Shown piece by piece: positions 49,548-58,859 of a stretch of DNA of 64,000 nucleotides. This stretch comes from Pontibacillus salicampi (GTDB lineage Bacteria > Bacillota > Bacilli > Bacillales > BH030062): positions 62,001 through 126,000 of the forward strand of contig NZ_JBHLTP010000001.1 of assembly GCF_042434395.1 (NCBI RefSeq), read 5' to 3'. Both the position numbers and the translations under genes were made by a program. Each line of letters begins with the position of its first letter. Position 1 is the first letter of the stretch. Below the pieces are notes generated by a model that was not told the origin of the DNA, made no database searches, and saw only the letters and a program-made list of their open reading frames with translations.

Positions 49548-49585
49548 AAAACCACGGCTGGAGGAACACCTCAAGCCGTGGTTTT
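49548..49585. terminator. Bidirectional terminator between pbuG and the helicase gene
   Basis: AAAACCACGGCT, GGAGG/CCTCA inner part, AGCCGTGGTTTT gives a 12-bp outer stem with A-run and T-run flanks, serving both convergent genes. The helicase stop lies in one arm. Confidence 0.9.
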
Positions 49586-51749
49586 ATATGGTCGTTAAGC
49601 CTTTGAAGCTCCAACTGATTGGTCTGGTAATTTCCATCTCAGGAAAATGTACATGGTACACTTGCTTTTGCTCCTCGATGCTCTCAATTTTCCCTTCGCC
49701 GAATACTGGGTGTTTAACCAGCGCACCTACTTCATAGGAGGCTTCCTTCTGTGGTGCCTGCTGGAGCTTTCGGTTCATCCGTATTACTTCCTTGGCCTCT
49801 TCTTCGAGGTCCCGATCTATTACACCCACTCGCTTATATAACCCATCCTCTAACTCAAAAATAAAGCGAGAGGGGTACTTTTTCTGCCCTCGTCCCGTAA
49901 AGCCTTCCGATTCTGTCAGATACAGCTCCTTTTCTGCTCTTGTAATGGCTACATAGGCCAGTCGACGCTCCTCCTCTAGAGCATATTCCTTTCGATCTCT
50001 TAACGAACGCTCATTAGGCAGTATGCTTTCTGTAAGTCCGATAAGAAAGACGTACGGATACTCTAACCCTTTTGCTGTATGAATAGTCATCATCTTAATG
50101 GATTCCTTCTCATCTTCCCGGTCATTTTCCGTATAAAGAGTGAGCATTTGCAAGTAATATTCCAGCGAGACATCCTCCCCATACGCCTGTTCATACTGGA
50201 CAAGCGACCGTTGCAGCTCCATCACATTATCCAGCCTGTCCTGATCTCCATCTTCTCGAATATGAGCCTCATACCCAGTTGCCTGCAGCACATCCTGCAG
50301 TAAATCGGATACACTGACTTCCTCCTTCTTCACCTTCAACGCCTCAATAGCATTTACAAATTCAAGCGCCTCTGTTCGAATAAACTGATCATGGTCCAAA
50401 TTGTTTTTCAATGTCGTATATAACGTCTCTCCAGATTCTTCAGCCCATTGCCGCAGCAATTCTATTCGTTTTTTCCCAATTTGCCGTTTCGGAGTATTCA
50501 CGATTCTCATAAAGGATAAATCATCTTCAAAGGCCATTAGCTTTAAATGGGCCAATGCATCTTTAATTTCTTTTCTTTCAAAGAATTTGAATCCCCCAAA
50601 AATCGAGTACTCCAGATTATCGTTAATAAGCTCCTGCTCCATAAATCGAGAGAGGTAATTGGCACGATACAGTATGGCTATATCGTTTAAGGAAGCACCT
50701 TGCTGTTTTACAAGATCCTTGATTTGCCCAACAATCCATTTCGCCTCCTCTTGTTCCTGCTTGCCATGATAATGGATAACCTTTACACCAGAAGGTGCTT
50801 CTGTAAACATTTGCTTTTCCACTCGTAACGCATTGTTTTGGATTAGGGAGTTTCCTACTGCCAGTATTTCTGGGGTGGAGCGATAATTTTGATTCAAAAA
50901 GATTGTTTGGCAATTTGGATACCAGCGCTCTAGGTGTACAATATAGGCAGGGTCTGCGCCTCTCCATTCATAAATAGTCTGATCAGGGTCGCCTACTACA
51001 AAAACATTGCCATGCTTTTCTCCTAAGAGGCGAATCAACTCAAACTGCCGGGAGCTGCTATCCTGAAATTCATCGACTTGAATATAGTGGAGCCGCTCCT
51101 GCCACCTGGCAAGGACCTTTGGATATTCCTTAAATAGCGCGAAGGTAAAATTCATTAAATCATCAAAATCCAGTCCATACACCCGCTTCTGCTTCTTTAA
51201 ATACATTAATAGGATTTTCCGGTCCTGATCCTCCGTATCCTCTGGCTTAATAGGCTGATTCCGATCTATTAACGAATATACATAGCCTGTATCCATTTTT
51301 AGTTCGCCTATTTTTTTCAGAATCCGGTTAAATTTACTGTCGTTTATTTTCAGTTGTAATTCTTCATAGATTTCTCTTAGGATAGTTTTTTGGTCTTCCG
51401 TATCTAATATTAGGAAGTTCTTTGGATAGAAAAGATGATGAATCTCTTCCCTTAAAACACGGACACAAAAGCCATGGTACGTCGTAATGTATCCTGTGTC
51501 CCTCTCGCCTCCAATAATCTTCTTTACTCTTCGCTTCATTTCTTGAGCAGCCTTGTTCGTAAATGTGACACACAACAGATTGGAAGGTTCAATTCCAAGT
51601 GCATTAACTAGATAAGCATACCGACTGGTTAACGCCTTCGTCTTGCCCGAACCAGCTCCAGCAATAACTCGAATAGGACCTTCTGTGGTTGTTGCAGCTA
51701 GACGCTGCATTTCATTTAAGCCATGTAACATATTAAATGGTTCCGTCAT
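49584..51749 (-). CDS. UvrD/PcrA-superfamily ATP-dependent DNA helicase (YjcD-like)
   Basis: The 721-residue SF1A helicase has Walker A IAGAGSGKTKAL (about 30-41), TFTNKAAQEMK, the DEXQ-type VDEFQDSS, GDPDQTIYEWRGA, LNQNYRSTPEIL, MTIHTAKGLEYPYVF and the ALEEERRLAYVAITRA region. A short C-terminal domain (VGALVKHPVFGEGKIESIEE) resembles the PcrA/YjcD Tudor-like RNAP-binding end. It is smaller than PcrA-operon members and is not next to ligA, matching YjcD of B. subtilis. A role in repair or transcription-conflict resolution is likely. Confidence 0.93.
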   Translation of the reverse strand: MTEPFNMLHGLNEMQRLAATTTEGPIRVIAGAGSGKTKALTSRYAYLVNALGIEPSNLLCVTFTNKAAQEMKRRVKKIIGGERDTGYITTYHGFCVRVLREEIHHLFYPKNFLILDTEDQKTILREIYEELQLKINDSKFNRILKKIGELKMDTGYVYSLIDRNQPIKPEDTEDQDRKILLMYLKKQKRVYGLDFDDLMNFTFALFKEYPKVLARWQERLHYIQVDEFQDSSSRQFELIRLLGEKHGNVFVVGDPDQTIYEWRGADPAYIVHLERWYPNCQTIFLNQNYRSTPEILAVGNSLIQNNALRVEKQMFTEAPSGVKVIHYHGKQEQEEAKWIVGQIKDLVKQQGASLNDIAILYRANYLSRFMEQELINDNLEYSIFGGFKFFERKEIKDALAHLKLMAFEDDLSFMRIVNTPKRQIGKKRIELLRQWAEESGETLYTTLKNNLDHDQFIRTEALEFVNAIEALKVKKEEVSVSDLLQDVLQATGYEAHIREDGDQDRLDNVMELQRSLVQYEQAYGEDVSLEYYLQMLTLYTENDREDEKESIKMMTIHTAKGLEYPYVFLIGLTESILPNERSLRDRKEYALEEERRLAYVAITRAEKELYLTESEGFTGRGQKKYPSRFIFELEDGLYKRVGVIDRDLEEEAKEVIRMNRKLQQAPQKEASYEVGALVKHPVFGEGKIESIEEQKQVYHVHFPEMEITRPISWSFKGLTTI

Positions 51750-51820
51750 ACTAATCCCTCACAGAACGTTTGTTTGCCATTAGTATACTACACTCTCTGT
51801 TAATAATGAAGTCACACTTC

Positions 51821-52525
51821 CTATTGTTGATATTTCAAAAGCTCTGAAACGGTAACAAACGAATAACCATCTTGTTTAAGAGCCTCCACAATTCCTTTAA
51901 CAGCTTCCATGGAATACTCCACATCATCCTCATAGAGAACGTCCAAGGAAATAATAGCGCCAGGACGAGTATTAGTGGTTACATGTTCTACGATGCTCTC
52001 TGGCTCCGCTTCTATCTTGGCATATATTTGTGGTTCAATAGACCACATAATCGTTTCCCTTTGCTGAAATTGTAAATATAGGGGAAGGACTAGCAGCTTT
52101 TTACCGTACGGAGGGCGAAACGGTATCGTATCTTCATAGCCAGCTTCTCTAATCAGCTGGTCGGTTTTTTCAATTTGCTCTTTAATCCAAACGGGACTCT
52201 TTAAGACCATTCGTTCATAAGAGTACCCTTGATTACCTAGCTGGTGAGGTGATTTCACAAGTGGGTCAAGCTGGTCAGAATGCTTGACAATCGTACTTCC
52301 ATTCAGAAAGAACGTTGCCTTCACGTCCTCGTCTGCAAGAGTTTCTAATAATTGCTCGGTTTGTTTGGAGGGTCCGCCATTAAAGGTAAGAGCTACAACT
52401 TTTTCCTTTGTTTCCACTTCCGTTACAAGCTTTCCCGCCACCTGAACGGTTCTAGCATTCATTAGATGATAACTAGAAAAGAATACAATAAAAAAGACCA
52501 AAAGAGACACCAGTGCATAGTTCAT
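51821..52525 (-). CDS. Polysaccharide-deacetylase-fold protein lacking catalytic residues
   Basis: An N-terminal helix (MNYALVSLLVFFIVFFSSYH) anchors a NodB-fold domain, but the active site is lost. TFDDGP is TFNGGP, the metal-binding H-x3-H is replaced in GNQGYSYER, the final H-D after the GAII strand is SLD, and only RPPYG is kept. Length is normal for a YlxY/PdaB-like protein. It therefore probably works as a binding or structural protein rather than an enzyme. ATG 52525 (GAGG 8 nt upstream) is preferred; GTG 52537 is the alternative. No frameshift is present, so it is not a pseudogene by reading frame. Confidence 0.8.
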   Translation of the reverse strand: MNYALVSLLVFFIVFFSSYHLMNARTVQVAGKLVTEVETKEKVVALTFNGGPSKQTEQLLETLADEDVKATFFLNGSTIVKHSDQLDPLVKSPHQLGNQGYSYERMVLKSPVWIKEQIEKTDQLIREAGYEDTIPFRPPYGKKLLVLPLYLQFQQRETIMWSIEPQIYAKIEAEPESIVEHVTTNTRPGAIISLDVLYEDDVEYSMEAVKGIVEALKQDGYSFVTVSELLKYQQ

Positions 52526-52703
52526 TAATTTCCTCACGAAGTTATCGCCTCTTTATCATTTAGTAGTTTTTCACTATATTATGTAGCCTATTAAGCTAGA
52601 GATGAAACACATAGTGTTACTATTTTTTGCTGCCATCCAACGATATACTTCATTACGTTCTTTCAAACAAGGATACTCTACTACATATAAACCCGTTGCA
52701 AAT

Positions 52704-52733
52704 AAAAAAACCTCAAGGATTTTTTCCTTGAGG
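52704..52733 (-). terminator. Terminator of the aminopeptidase gene
   Basis: On the minus strand CCTCAAGG, loop of 7, CCTTGAGG then TTTTTTT, 15 nt after the stop. Confidence 0.92.
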
Positions 52734-52747
52734 CATCTTCATTCCAT

Positions 52748-53986
52748 TTATTCAAATTCCATAGCCCAGTTCCCATTCCGAAACACAGGCTCTGTTTCTC
52801 CATCATGGGTTATTCCATCAATGTCTAAATCACCAGAACCCATCATGAAGTCTACGTGAACAATGCTATTGTTGACTCCATGCTGATCCAGGCTTTCATT
52901 GTTCATATCCGCTCCACCCTTAATGCTGCTAGGATAGGCTTTACCTAGAGCGAGGTGACAGGAAGCATTTTCGTCATATAAAGTGTTGTAGAAAATAACA
53001 CCGCTTTGAGATATTGGAGAATGATGCGGTACAATCGCTACCTCTCCTAGCCTTCTTGCCCCTTCATCCATATCCAGCAGGTTTTGCAGCGTATCATACC
53101 CCTTCTCTGCAGTGAAATCTACGACCTTTCCTTCTTTAAAGGTTAGTGAGAAATTCTCGATTAGATTACCACCATAACTCAACGGTTTCGTACTGGAAAC
53201 CGTTCCATTCACACCATATTTATCAGGAAGCGTGAATACTTCTTCAGTTGGCATATTGGCATTAAAGGAAATACCTCCTTCCGTTTCTGAGGAACCGCCC
53301 TTCCACTTATGCCCTTCAGGTAATTGAATTTCTAGATCTGTACCTGGTGCTTTATATACTAGCTTTTTAAATTGCTTCTGATTTAAAAAGTCCCTCGCCT
53401 TTCCAAGAATAGCATTATGCTCATTCCACGCTGCAATAGGATCATTCTGGTTTACCCGAGTAATATCGAATATGTGCTCCCAAAGCTTATCGACAGCAGC
53501 CGCTTCTGATTCATGAGGAAACACTTTTTTCGCCCATTCTGCATTAGGAATAGCGATGATAGACCAGGATATTTTATCGTTCATCGTGTATTGGCGAAAA
53601 TTCTGCATAGCCTCGCCTGATGCTTTATTTGCTGCTGAAATTCTCGTTGAATCAATACCCTTCAATAAATCAGGATTCGTACCACGTATAGAAAGGATAG
53701 CAGCTCCTTCCTCCGCAAAGGAATCATACATATCCACTTTCCATTCAGGTACTGACTCAATTACCTCTTGATTGGCATGTTCAAACCAAAGACGCTGCAT
53801 AGTGTCATCAGTCCAATTAATATGTACATTTTTCGCTCCCATTTCATAGGCTTTCCTAGTCACTATTCGTGCTAGCTCTACACCTTCTACTGGCGCATTC
53901 ATCATTAATGTTTGATTTTCCTGAAGGTTTACTCCAGTCCTTAAAGCAAGTTCCGCATATTTTTCTAATTGCTCCTGTGTGGGCAT
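52748..53986 (-). CDS. ampS: Aminopeptidase AmpS/T, M29 family
   Basis: The 412-residue cytoplasmic metallopeptidase has the M29 motifs NMPTEEVFTLPDKYGVNG with the metal Glu, LGEVAIVP, NTLYDENASCHLALGKAY with the second Glu/His, NSIVHVDFMMGSGDLDIDG with His-Asp, and QHG. It removes N-terminal residues from peptides using two divalent metals. It is monocistronic with its own terminator. Length is as usual for AmpS (about 410). Confidence 0.95.
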   Translation of the reverse strand: MPTQEQLEKYAELALRTGVNLQENQTLMMNAPVEGVELARIVTRKAYEMGAKNVHINWTDDTMQRLWFEHANQEVIESVPEWKVDMYDSFAEEGAAILSIRGTNPDLLKGIDSTRISAANKASGEAMQNFRQYTMNDKISWSIIAIPNAEWAKKVFPHESEAAAVDKLWEHIFDITRVNQNDPIAAWNEHNAILGKARDFLNQKQFKKLVYKAPGTDLEIQLPEGHKWKGGSSETEGGISFNANMPTEEVFTLPDKYGVNGTVSSTKPLSYGGNLIENFSLTFKEGKVVDFTAEKGYDTLQNLLDMDEGARRLGEVAIVPHHSPISQSGVIFYNTLYDENASCHLALGKAYPSSIKGGADMNNESLDQHGVNNSIVHVDFMMGSGDLDIDGITHDGETEPVFRNGNWAMEFE

Positions 53987-54126
53987 CCTATAGTCCTCCT
54001 TTAAATGTGCTACCTATAGTAACAAACTGAAGATAGCTATGGAAAGATAACGGTTTTTCCATTAGTAGTTTTGCTAGTCAATCATTTAGCTGCATAGATA
54101 TATCATACCCTTTTTCCTTCATTAAA

Positions 54127-54140
54127 TGAAAGCGTTATCC
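54127..54140 (+). promoter_or_regulatory. Near-consensus cre-like site
   Basis: TGAAAGCGTTATCC matches the cre consensus at all but the last position. It lies about 140 nt after the ampS start side and 254 nt before the BCCT gene, so which gene it serves is unclear. Confidence 0.4.
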
Positions 54141-54298
54141 AAAGGATTACATACAAATAGACAAATCCTTCTATCATTCTACAAGTTTCTATAATTACTT
54201 ATCATTCTCGATTATTCTAGCAACTTTTTTCAACATGCTTCTTTCTCTCGATAACCCTTGTATATCAATGGTTTGTACAGTTCAATCATATAATTCTA

Positions 54299-54339
54299 TT
54301 GATGTTATTGAAAAAGATTGTACAATTTATTCTGTACAA
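54299..54339 (+). promoter_or_regulatory. BCCT gene promoter overlapped by a TTGTACA palindrome
   Basis: TTGATG, 16 nt, TACAAT forms a promoter. TTGTACA (54318-54324), 8 nt, TGTACAA (54333-54339) is a perfect 7-bp inverted repeat over the -10. A further TTGTACA occurs at 54273-54279. A repressor binding here could set osmotic or choline control. The 53987-54393 gap otherwise holds only the cre-like site. Confidence 0.55.
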
Positions 54340-54393
54340 GTTTTCTATCCTATTGTATGATAAGTACTGTTAACACATAGAAAGGACGATTTG

Positions 54394-56013
54394 ATGAAAT
54401 CCAAAATTATTGACTGGCCCACGTTTATAGGGGCATTCTTCTTACTGTTAGCCGTAACAGTGCCACTCATTATTTTTCCTCAACAAGGACAAGAATACGT
54501 CCTGGCGGCAAAAGATTACATGACACAAAACTTCGGTGTCATCTTTATGATTGTCGGTTTAGGTATATTTTTATTCCTCATTTATGTTGCCTTTAGTAAA
54601 AATGGTCACGTTAAACTAGGTGACAAGGACGAAAAGAAAGAATTCAGTACCTTCTCCTGGGCTGCGATGCTTTTCTGTGCAGGTATTGGTTCTAGTATTT
54701 TATATTGGGGTACCATAGAATGGGCTTACTACTACCAATCCCCTCCATTTGGTTTAGAGGGTGGATCCCAGGAAGCAATTCAGTGGGCAAGTGCATACGG
54801 TATTTTCCACTGGGGACCTATCGCTTGGGCAATCTACACTTTACCTGCCTTACCAATCGCATACTTTTATTATGTTAGAAAGAAACCCGTACTTAAAATT
54901 AGTGAAGCATGTCGCCCTTTAATTGGCCGTCACGCAGATGGACCACTCGGTACATTGATTGATGTTTTATTCATGTTCGGTTTAATGGGTGGTGCAGGTA
55001 CAACACTCGCACTAGGTACTCCTATGATAGCGGAAGGTATTTCCTCCCTGACAGGCCTTGAAGTAACACTAGGCTTACAGACTGCTATTTTAGTAGTATG
55101 TACCGTCATCTTTGCTGTTAGCTCTTATACTGGCTTGAAAAAAGGAATCAAAGTATTAAGTGACGTAAACCTTTGGCTGGCATTTTTCCTGCTAGGATTC
55201 GTGTTTATTTTCGGACCTACTAAATTTATCGCCGAAACTACTACCAATAGTGTTGGCTTAATGCTGGATAATTTCTTCCACATGAGTACCTGGACAGAAG
55301 CATTCGGCGGACTGGGAGGTTTTGAAAATACCGGCTTCCCTGAATCCTGGACTGTGTTCTATTGGGCATGGTGGCTAGTCTATGCACCTTTCGTCGGTCT
55401 CTTTATAGCGAGAATTTCAAGAGGCCGTACTATTCGCCAAATGATTATTGGAACTATTTTATACGGTACACTGGGCAGTATTTTATTCTTTGGTATCATC
55501 GGAAACTTTGGCATGTACATGCAATTAAGTGGTTCCTTTGATGTTATTGGCGTATTAAATGACCAGGGAGCACCAGCAGCTATTATCGCTGTGCTTGGAC
55601 AGCTGCCAATGGCACCACTCATGATTGTTATTTTTACTGTGCTAGCCATTATCTTCCTGGCTACCACATTTGACTCCAGCTCTTACATTCTGGCATCCGT
55701 AGTGCAAAAGCAAGTAGAAAGCGAACCACTACGCTGGAACCGTTTGTTCTGGGCATTTGCCTTGTGCCTGTTGCCATTAACGCTTATGTATTTAGGTGGA
55801 CTGGGTACACTGCAAACAGCAAGTATTGTCGGTGGATTCCCACTGCTAATCATTATGATTCTATTAGCGTGGTCATTTATGAAGGCTTCTAATGCTGATA
55901 TTAGAGCATCAGACGATTATGAACCGAAAACCATTAATTTGGATTCTCGTAAGATCCGCAATCGCCTCAAGCGCAAAAAGGATTCTAATGATCAAGATAC
56001 ACGAGTTGGATAA
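54394..56013 (+). CDS. BCCT-family osmolyte/carnitine/betaine transporter
   Basis: The 539-residue protein has 12 predicted helices and the tryptophan-rich BCCT core (FCAGIGSSILYWGTIEWAYY near residue 97, FYWAWWLVYAPFVGLFIARI near residue 325). The glycine stretch is A-G-I-G-S-S rather than G-M-G-I-G of Na+/betaine symporters such as OpuD, closer to the CaiT-like carnitine/betaine exchanger branch (from memory). It could therefore be an exchanger or use another ion. The charged C-terminal tail (RNRLKRKKD) is typical of osmosensing. It supports a halotolerant lifestyle. Confidence 0.9.
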   Translation: MKSKIIDWPTFIGAFFLLLAVTVPLIIFPQQGQEYVLAAKDYMTQNFGVIFMIVGLGIFLFLIYVAFSKNGHVKLGDKDEKKEFSTFSWAAMLFCAGIGSSILYWGTIEWAYYYQSPPFGLEGGSQEAIQWASAYGIFHWGPIAWAIYTLPALPIAYFYYVRKKPVLKISEACRPLIGRHADGPLGTLIDVLFMFGLMGGAGTTLALGTPMIAEGISSLTGLEVTLGLQTAILVVCTVIFAVSSYTGLKKGIKVLSDVNLWLAFFLLGFVFIFGPTKFIAETTTNSVGLMLDNFFHMSTWTEAFGGLGGFENTGFPESWTVFYWAWWLVYAPFVGLFIARISRGRTIRQMIIGTILYGTLGSILFFGIIGNFGMYMQLSGSFDVIGVLNDQGAPAAIIAVLGQLPMAPLMIVIFTVLAIIFLATTFDSSSYILASVVQKQVESEPLRWNRLFWAFALCLLPLTLMYLGGLGTLQTASIVGGFPLLIIMILLAWSFMKASNADIRASDDYEPKTINLDSRKIRNRLKRKKDSNDQDTRVG

Positions 56014-56023
56014 GCAGTATAAC

Positions 56024-56056
56024 AAAGCACGTACCTTCACTAGGTACGTGCTTTTT
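56024..56056 (+). terminator. Terminator of the BCCT gene
   Basis: AAAGCACGTACCT, loop TCACT, AGGTACGTGCTTT is a perfect 13-bp stem followed by TT. Confidence 0.93.
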
Positions 56057-56071
56057 GTAGGATATAAATGT

Positions 56072-57157
56072 CTATGCATAATCTATTTGACGATTGGCAA
56101 TTTTCCAGGTGCCATCAACAAACTGATAAGTTACGGTAATAGTGTATTCCCCATCCATATCTGTAGTGTTCTTCTGAGTTAATTTGTAACTGCTACTTGT
56201 AACTTTATCTAATGTAAAAGGTATAGAGGGATATACACGAATTGGCAGATGTCCAGGAAGAGAATACAATTCCCCATCTTTTGTTTCAAAGCTCTCATCA
56301 ACATATTTCGTTGCTAAGGAAGATACAAGAACTTTATTAAAATCTTTTAAAATCTCTGATCTTGTATTATAGTTAACAACTTTATTAGTCTCATCTGCTT
56401 TTATCTTATATAATTGCCTTAATCTATCCTCTAATTCTGCAACTAAAGGCTTTCCTTTCAGAGATTCTTCCTTTGCTTTTTGTTTCCCATTCTGCTGCTC
56501 TTCTTCCGATTCTGTTTGAGGTACTTGTTGTTGATTTGTTTCCTTTTCTTCCGGATCCTGCACTTGCTCATTTGCACCTGCTTGCCCTTCCTCTACTGGG
56601 AGTTCCTTAGTGTCAATAGCATCAACAATCCATATTCCATCCTCAGTGGTAATGGTATAGGTTATAAGAATACGTTGCGCTGTACTGTTGGTCCGTTCCT
56701 GTTTTAGATAGTAAATCTGTTCCCCCACTTCCTCAAACGTTACCTCGTTCTCATTAGGAAGTAATGGCATCCTATCTACCTCAACAAAGAGACCTTCCTC
56801 ACGTTCTCTGAAATGCTCTTTCCCATATTGATCAGCTAGACTCGAAGACATGTAATGCTCTAGATGTTGCTTCAATTCTTCTAATGATTGGAATTTCGTT
56901 AAGACTCCGATTTCGTTTTGGGATTGAATAATGGTATTGAATGCTTTCTTAAAATCCTCTAACACTAATACCGCTTTTTCTTTAGTTAATATTTCTTCCT
57001 CTATCTTCTCCACCTCTACTCTCTCTCCATTACTAGCCTCCACTTCCGATTGTTCTGTATTTGCTTCCCCCTCAGCCGACGTTGCATTGGGAGTACACCC
57101 CGTAACCAGAACAGCAGCACTCCATAGAAGCACCATCCCCATCACTTTTCTCACCAT
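56072..57157 (-). CDS. Lipoprotein with two related domains, paralogue of the next gene
   Basis: The signal peptide (MVRKVMGMVLLWSAAVLV, lipobox TGC) is followed by an acidic linker, domain 1 (about 60-190), a Gln/Glu-rich spacer (NQQQVPQTESEEEQQNGKQK) and domain 2 (about 240-360). Domain 1 matches the body of the 57235-57822 protein (LEDFKKAFNTII versus LEDYERAFNGII, HYMSSSLADQY versus HYVSDERADYF, GIWIVDAIDTKEL versus GIWKVDDVDQKEL). Domain 2 shares the end (GTWKIANRQI). This is consistent with tandem duplication. Likely an extracytoplasmic NTF2/TcaA-like domain; the function is unknown. Confidence 0.82.
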   Translation of the reverse strand: MVRKVMGMVLLWSAAVLVTGCTPNATSAEGEANTEQSEVEASNGERVEVEKIEEEILTKEKAVLVLEDFKKAFNTIIQSQNEIGVLTKFQSLEELKQHLEHYMSSSLADQYGKEHFREREEGLFVEVDRMPLLPNENEVTFEEVGEQIYYLKQERTNSTAQRILITYTITTEDGIWIVDAIDTKELPVEEGQAGANEQVQDPEEKETNQQQVPQTESEEEQQNGKQKAKEESLKGKPLVAELEDRLRQLYKIKADETNKVVNYNTRSEILKDFNKVLVSSLATKYVDESFETKDGELYSLPGHLPIRVYPSIPFTLDKVTSSSYKLTQKNTTDMDGEYTITVTYQFVDGTWKIANRQIDYA

Positions 57158-57234
57158 ATGACATCCCCTTTTCGGTCTTTATCTTTCAGCACCTTTGACG
57201 TGCATTGTTCTGAAATGGTTTCATCCTTGTGTGG

Positions 57235-57822
57235 TTAATTGAGCTCTTTTTGATCCACATCATCAACCTTCCATATCCCCTCTTCCCTAACAAGGGTGTA
57301 CTGCACCTCTATATGACCGTTCAATTCATTGTCCCACTCTTGTTTAACCACATATGTACTCTCCTCTACCTTCTCTAACTGGAATGGCTCCTGCTCCTTT
57401 AAAAATAAAGGACCCTCTGTACTTGTTACAAACAGCCCATCATTTCTTTGAGTAACAAAGACGTCAATAAAGTAATCCGCTCTCTCATCTGATACATAGT
57501 GGTCCAAATATGCCCGAATTTCCTTTACAGACTGATATTTTTTAAAAGATCCATCCTCCCTGACATTCGTTATAATTCCATTAAAGGCACGCTCATAGTC
57601 TTCCAGTATTACCTTCGCTTTCCCTTTATCTAACCCCTCATTATCAGCTGTGAACTTCTTTTCTTTTGGTTTTGAATCTTCTGGAGCTGTTGTTTGTTCC
57701 TTCTCTTTCTTCTCCTTCTGTACGGATTCTTCCGATTGGATGCCCTTTTCGAGACCTTCTCCGCTACATGCAGCAGCACCACTTAAGAGTATAATGAAAC
57801 TTGAGAAAAGCAAGGTTTTCAT
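57235..57822 (-). CDS. Single-domain lipoprotein, paralogue of the neighbouring gene
   Basis: ATG 57822 follows GGGAGGAGAG and gives 195 residues: signal (MKTLLFSSFIILLSG), lipobox AAAC, a Lys/Glu-rich tether, then one domain ending in GIWKVDDVDQKELN. The domain is clearly related to domain 1 of the downstream lipoprotein. It lies 77 nt upstream on the same strand, so the two probably form an operon. The function is unknown. Confidence 0.82.
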   Translation of the reverse strand: MKTLLFSSFIILLSGAAACSGEGLEKGIQSEESVQKEKKEKEQTTAPEDSKPKEKKFTADNEGLDKGKAKVILEDYERAFNGIITNVREDGSFKKYQSVKEIRAYLDHYVSDERADYFIDVFVTQRNDGLFVTSTEGPLFLKEQEPFQLEKVEESTYVVKQEWDNELNGHIEVQYTLVREEGIWKVDDVDQKELN

Positions 57823-57977
57823 CGTATCTCTCCTCCCATTTGGTTTATGCATTAGACGTTAAGTTTAAAGTCATCGTTTCATTCTCAAACTATACTCATA
57901 AACACATCGTATTATTTCCTTTTTCCTGTATGGTCATTTATGATGAGAAATAAGAGAACAAAAAAGGTGGTGTAAAG

Positions 57978-58826
57978 ATGACAGACGCAAAACAACTTTC
58001 TCAATATCTTTACGAGCAGGCTCCCTATATTACACAAGAATGGCTGGATATGCGTAAGAAAGGAATCAATTCGATCTACGCTGCTGATGCAGGAGACCAT
58101 CTCGAGCGTCAATTAAGAGAGCATAACGAAAAACTCATACATGCTATTATTAATTACTTCTTATATGACGAACAAACAGCACATCAAGAATTAAAGGATT
58201 GGGCCAAATATGTTTCGGAGTTAAGGGTGAATGGACAAGTACCTATACACGAGTCCCTGGAACAATTTCGCTTGTTTAGAGGAATTCTATGGGATAAAGT
58301 GAAGGGCTTTCTAGTAGCACAAGGCTTAGATTTGGATACAGCTTTACTGTACGGACAAAAGATAAACGACGCTTATGATTTTATGATTCTTCATTTCGTC
58401 AAGCACTATGATGAAACCTATTCTTCTCAAATGCAAGCTCAGCAAAATCTCATTAATGAGCTAAGCTCTCCTGTCATACCTATTACAACTAAGGAAGCCA
58501 TTTTACCGCTCATAGGTGATTTAGATTCTAATAGGACACATTATATTCAAAAGAATACACTGGAGTTGTGCAGCAAAGAACACTATGAAACACTTTACCT
58601 CGATATGTCTGGTGTACATACCATTGACACTGTTGTAGCTCAGCACCTATTTCAGCTTATCCAGTCTCTTGAGCTGCTTGGTATTCAATCCGTCATTTGT
58701 GGAATGAAGCCAAAGGTGGCACAAGTATCCATACAATTAGGCATTGATTTCTCCAAGATTCCAGTAAAAAGCACGCTCTCTCACGCCCTTGCTGACCTTA
58801 GCTATAAACAGCAAGAGGAAGGGTAA
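57978..58826 (+). CDS. RsbR-paralogue (STAS) stressosome protein
   Basis: The 282-residue protein has an N-terminal non-haem-globin-like helical domain (about 1-150, QAPYITQEWLDMRKKGINSI, HESLEQFRLFRGILWDKVKG) and a C-terminal STAS domain (about 165-278). The STAS part has LSSPVIPI, LYLDMSGVHTIDTVVAQHLF and GIQSVICGMKPKVAQ, as in RsbRA-type stressosome subunits. The phosphorylatable Thr171-equivalent position reads Ser in ELSSPV, and a Thr follows in the HTID loop. No rsbS or rsbT is adjacent, as in B. subtilis YkoB, YojH and YqhA orphans. It would join stressosomes controlling sigma-B. Confidence 0.85.
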   Translation: MTDAKQLSQYLYEQAPYITQEWLDMRKKGINSIYAADAGDHLERQLREHNEKLIHAIINYFLYDEQTAHQELKDWAKYVSELRVNGQVPIHESLEQFRLFRGILWDKVKGFLVAQGLDLDTALLYGQKINDAYDFMILHFVKHYDETYSSQMQAQQNLINELSSPVIPITTKEAILPLIGDLDSNRTHYIQKNTLELCSKEHYETLYLDMSGVHTIDTVVAQHLFQLIQSLELLGIQSVICGMKPKVAQVSIQLGIDFSKIPVKSTLSHALADLSYKQQEEG

Positions 58827-58859
58827 GGGGACACTCTTCCTACAATAGTAACACTACAT

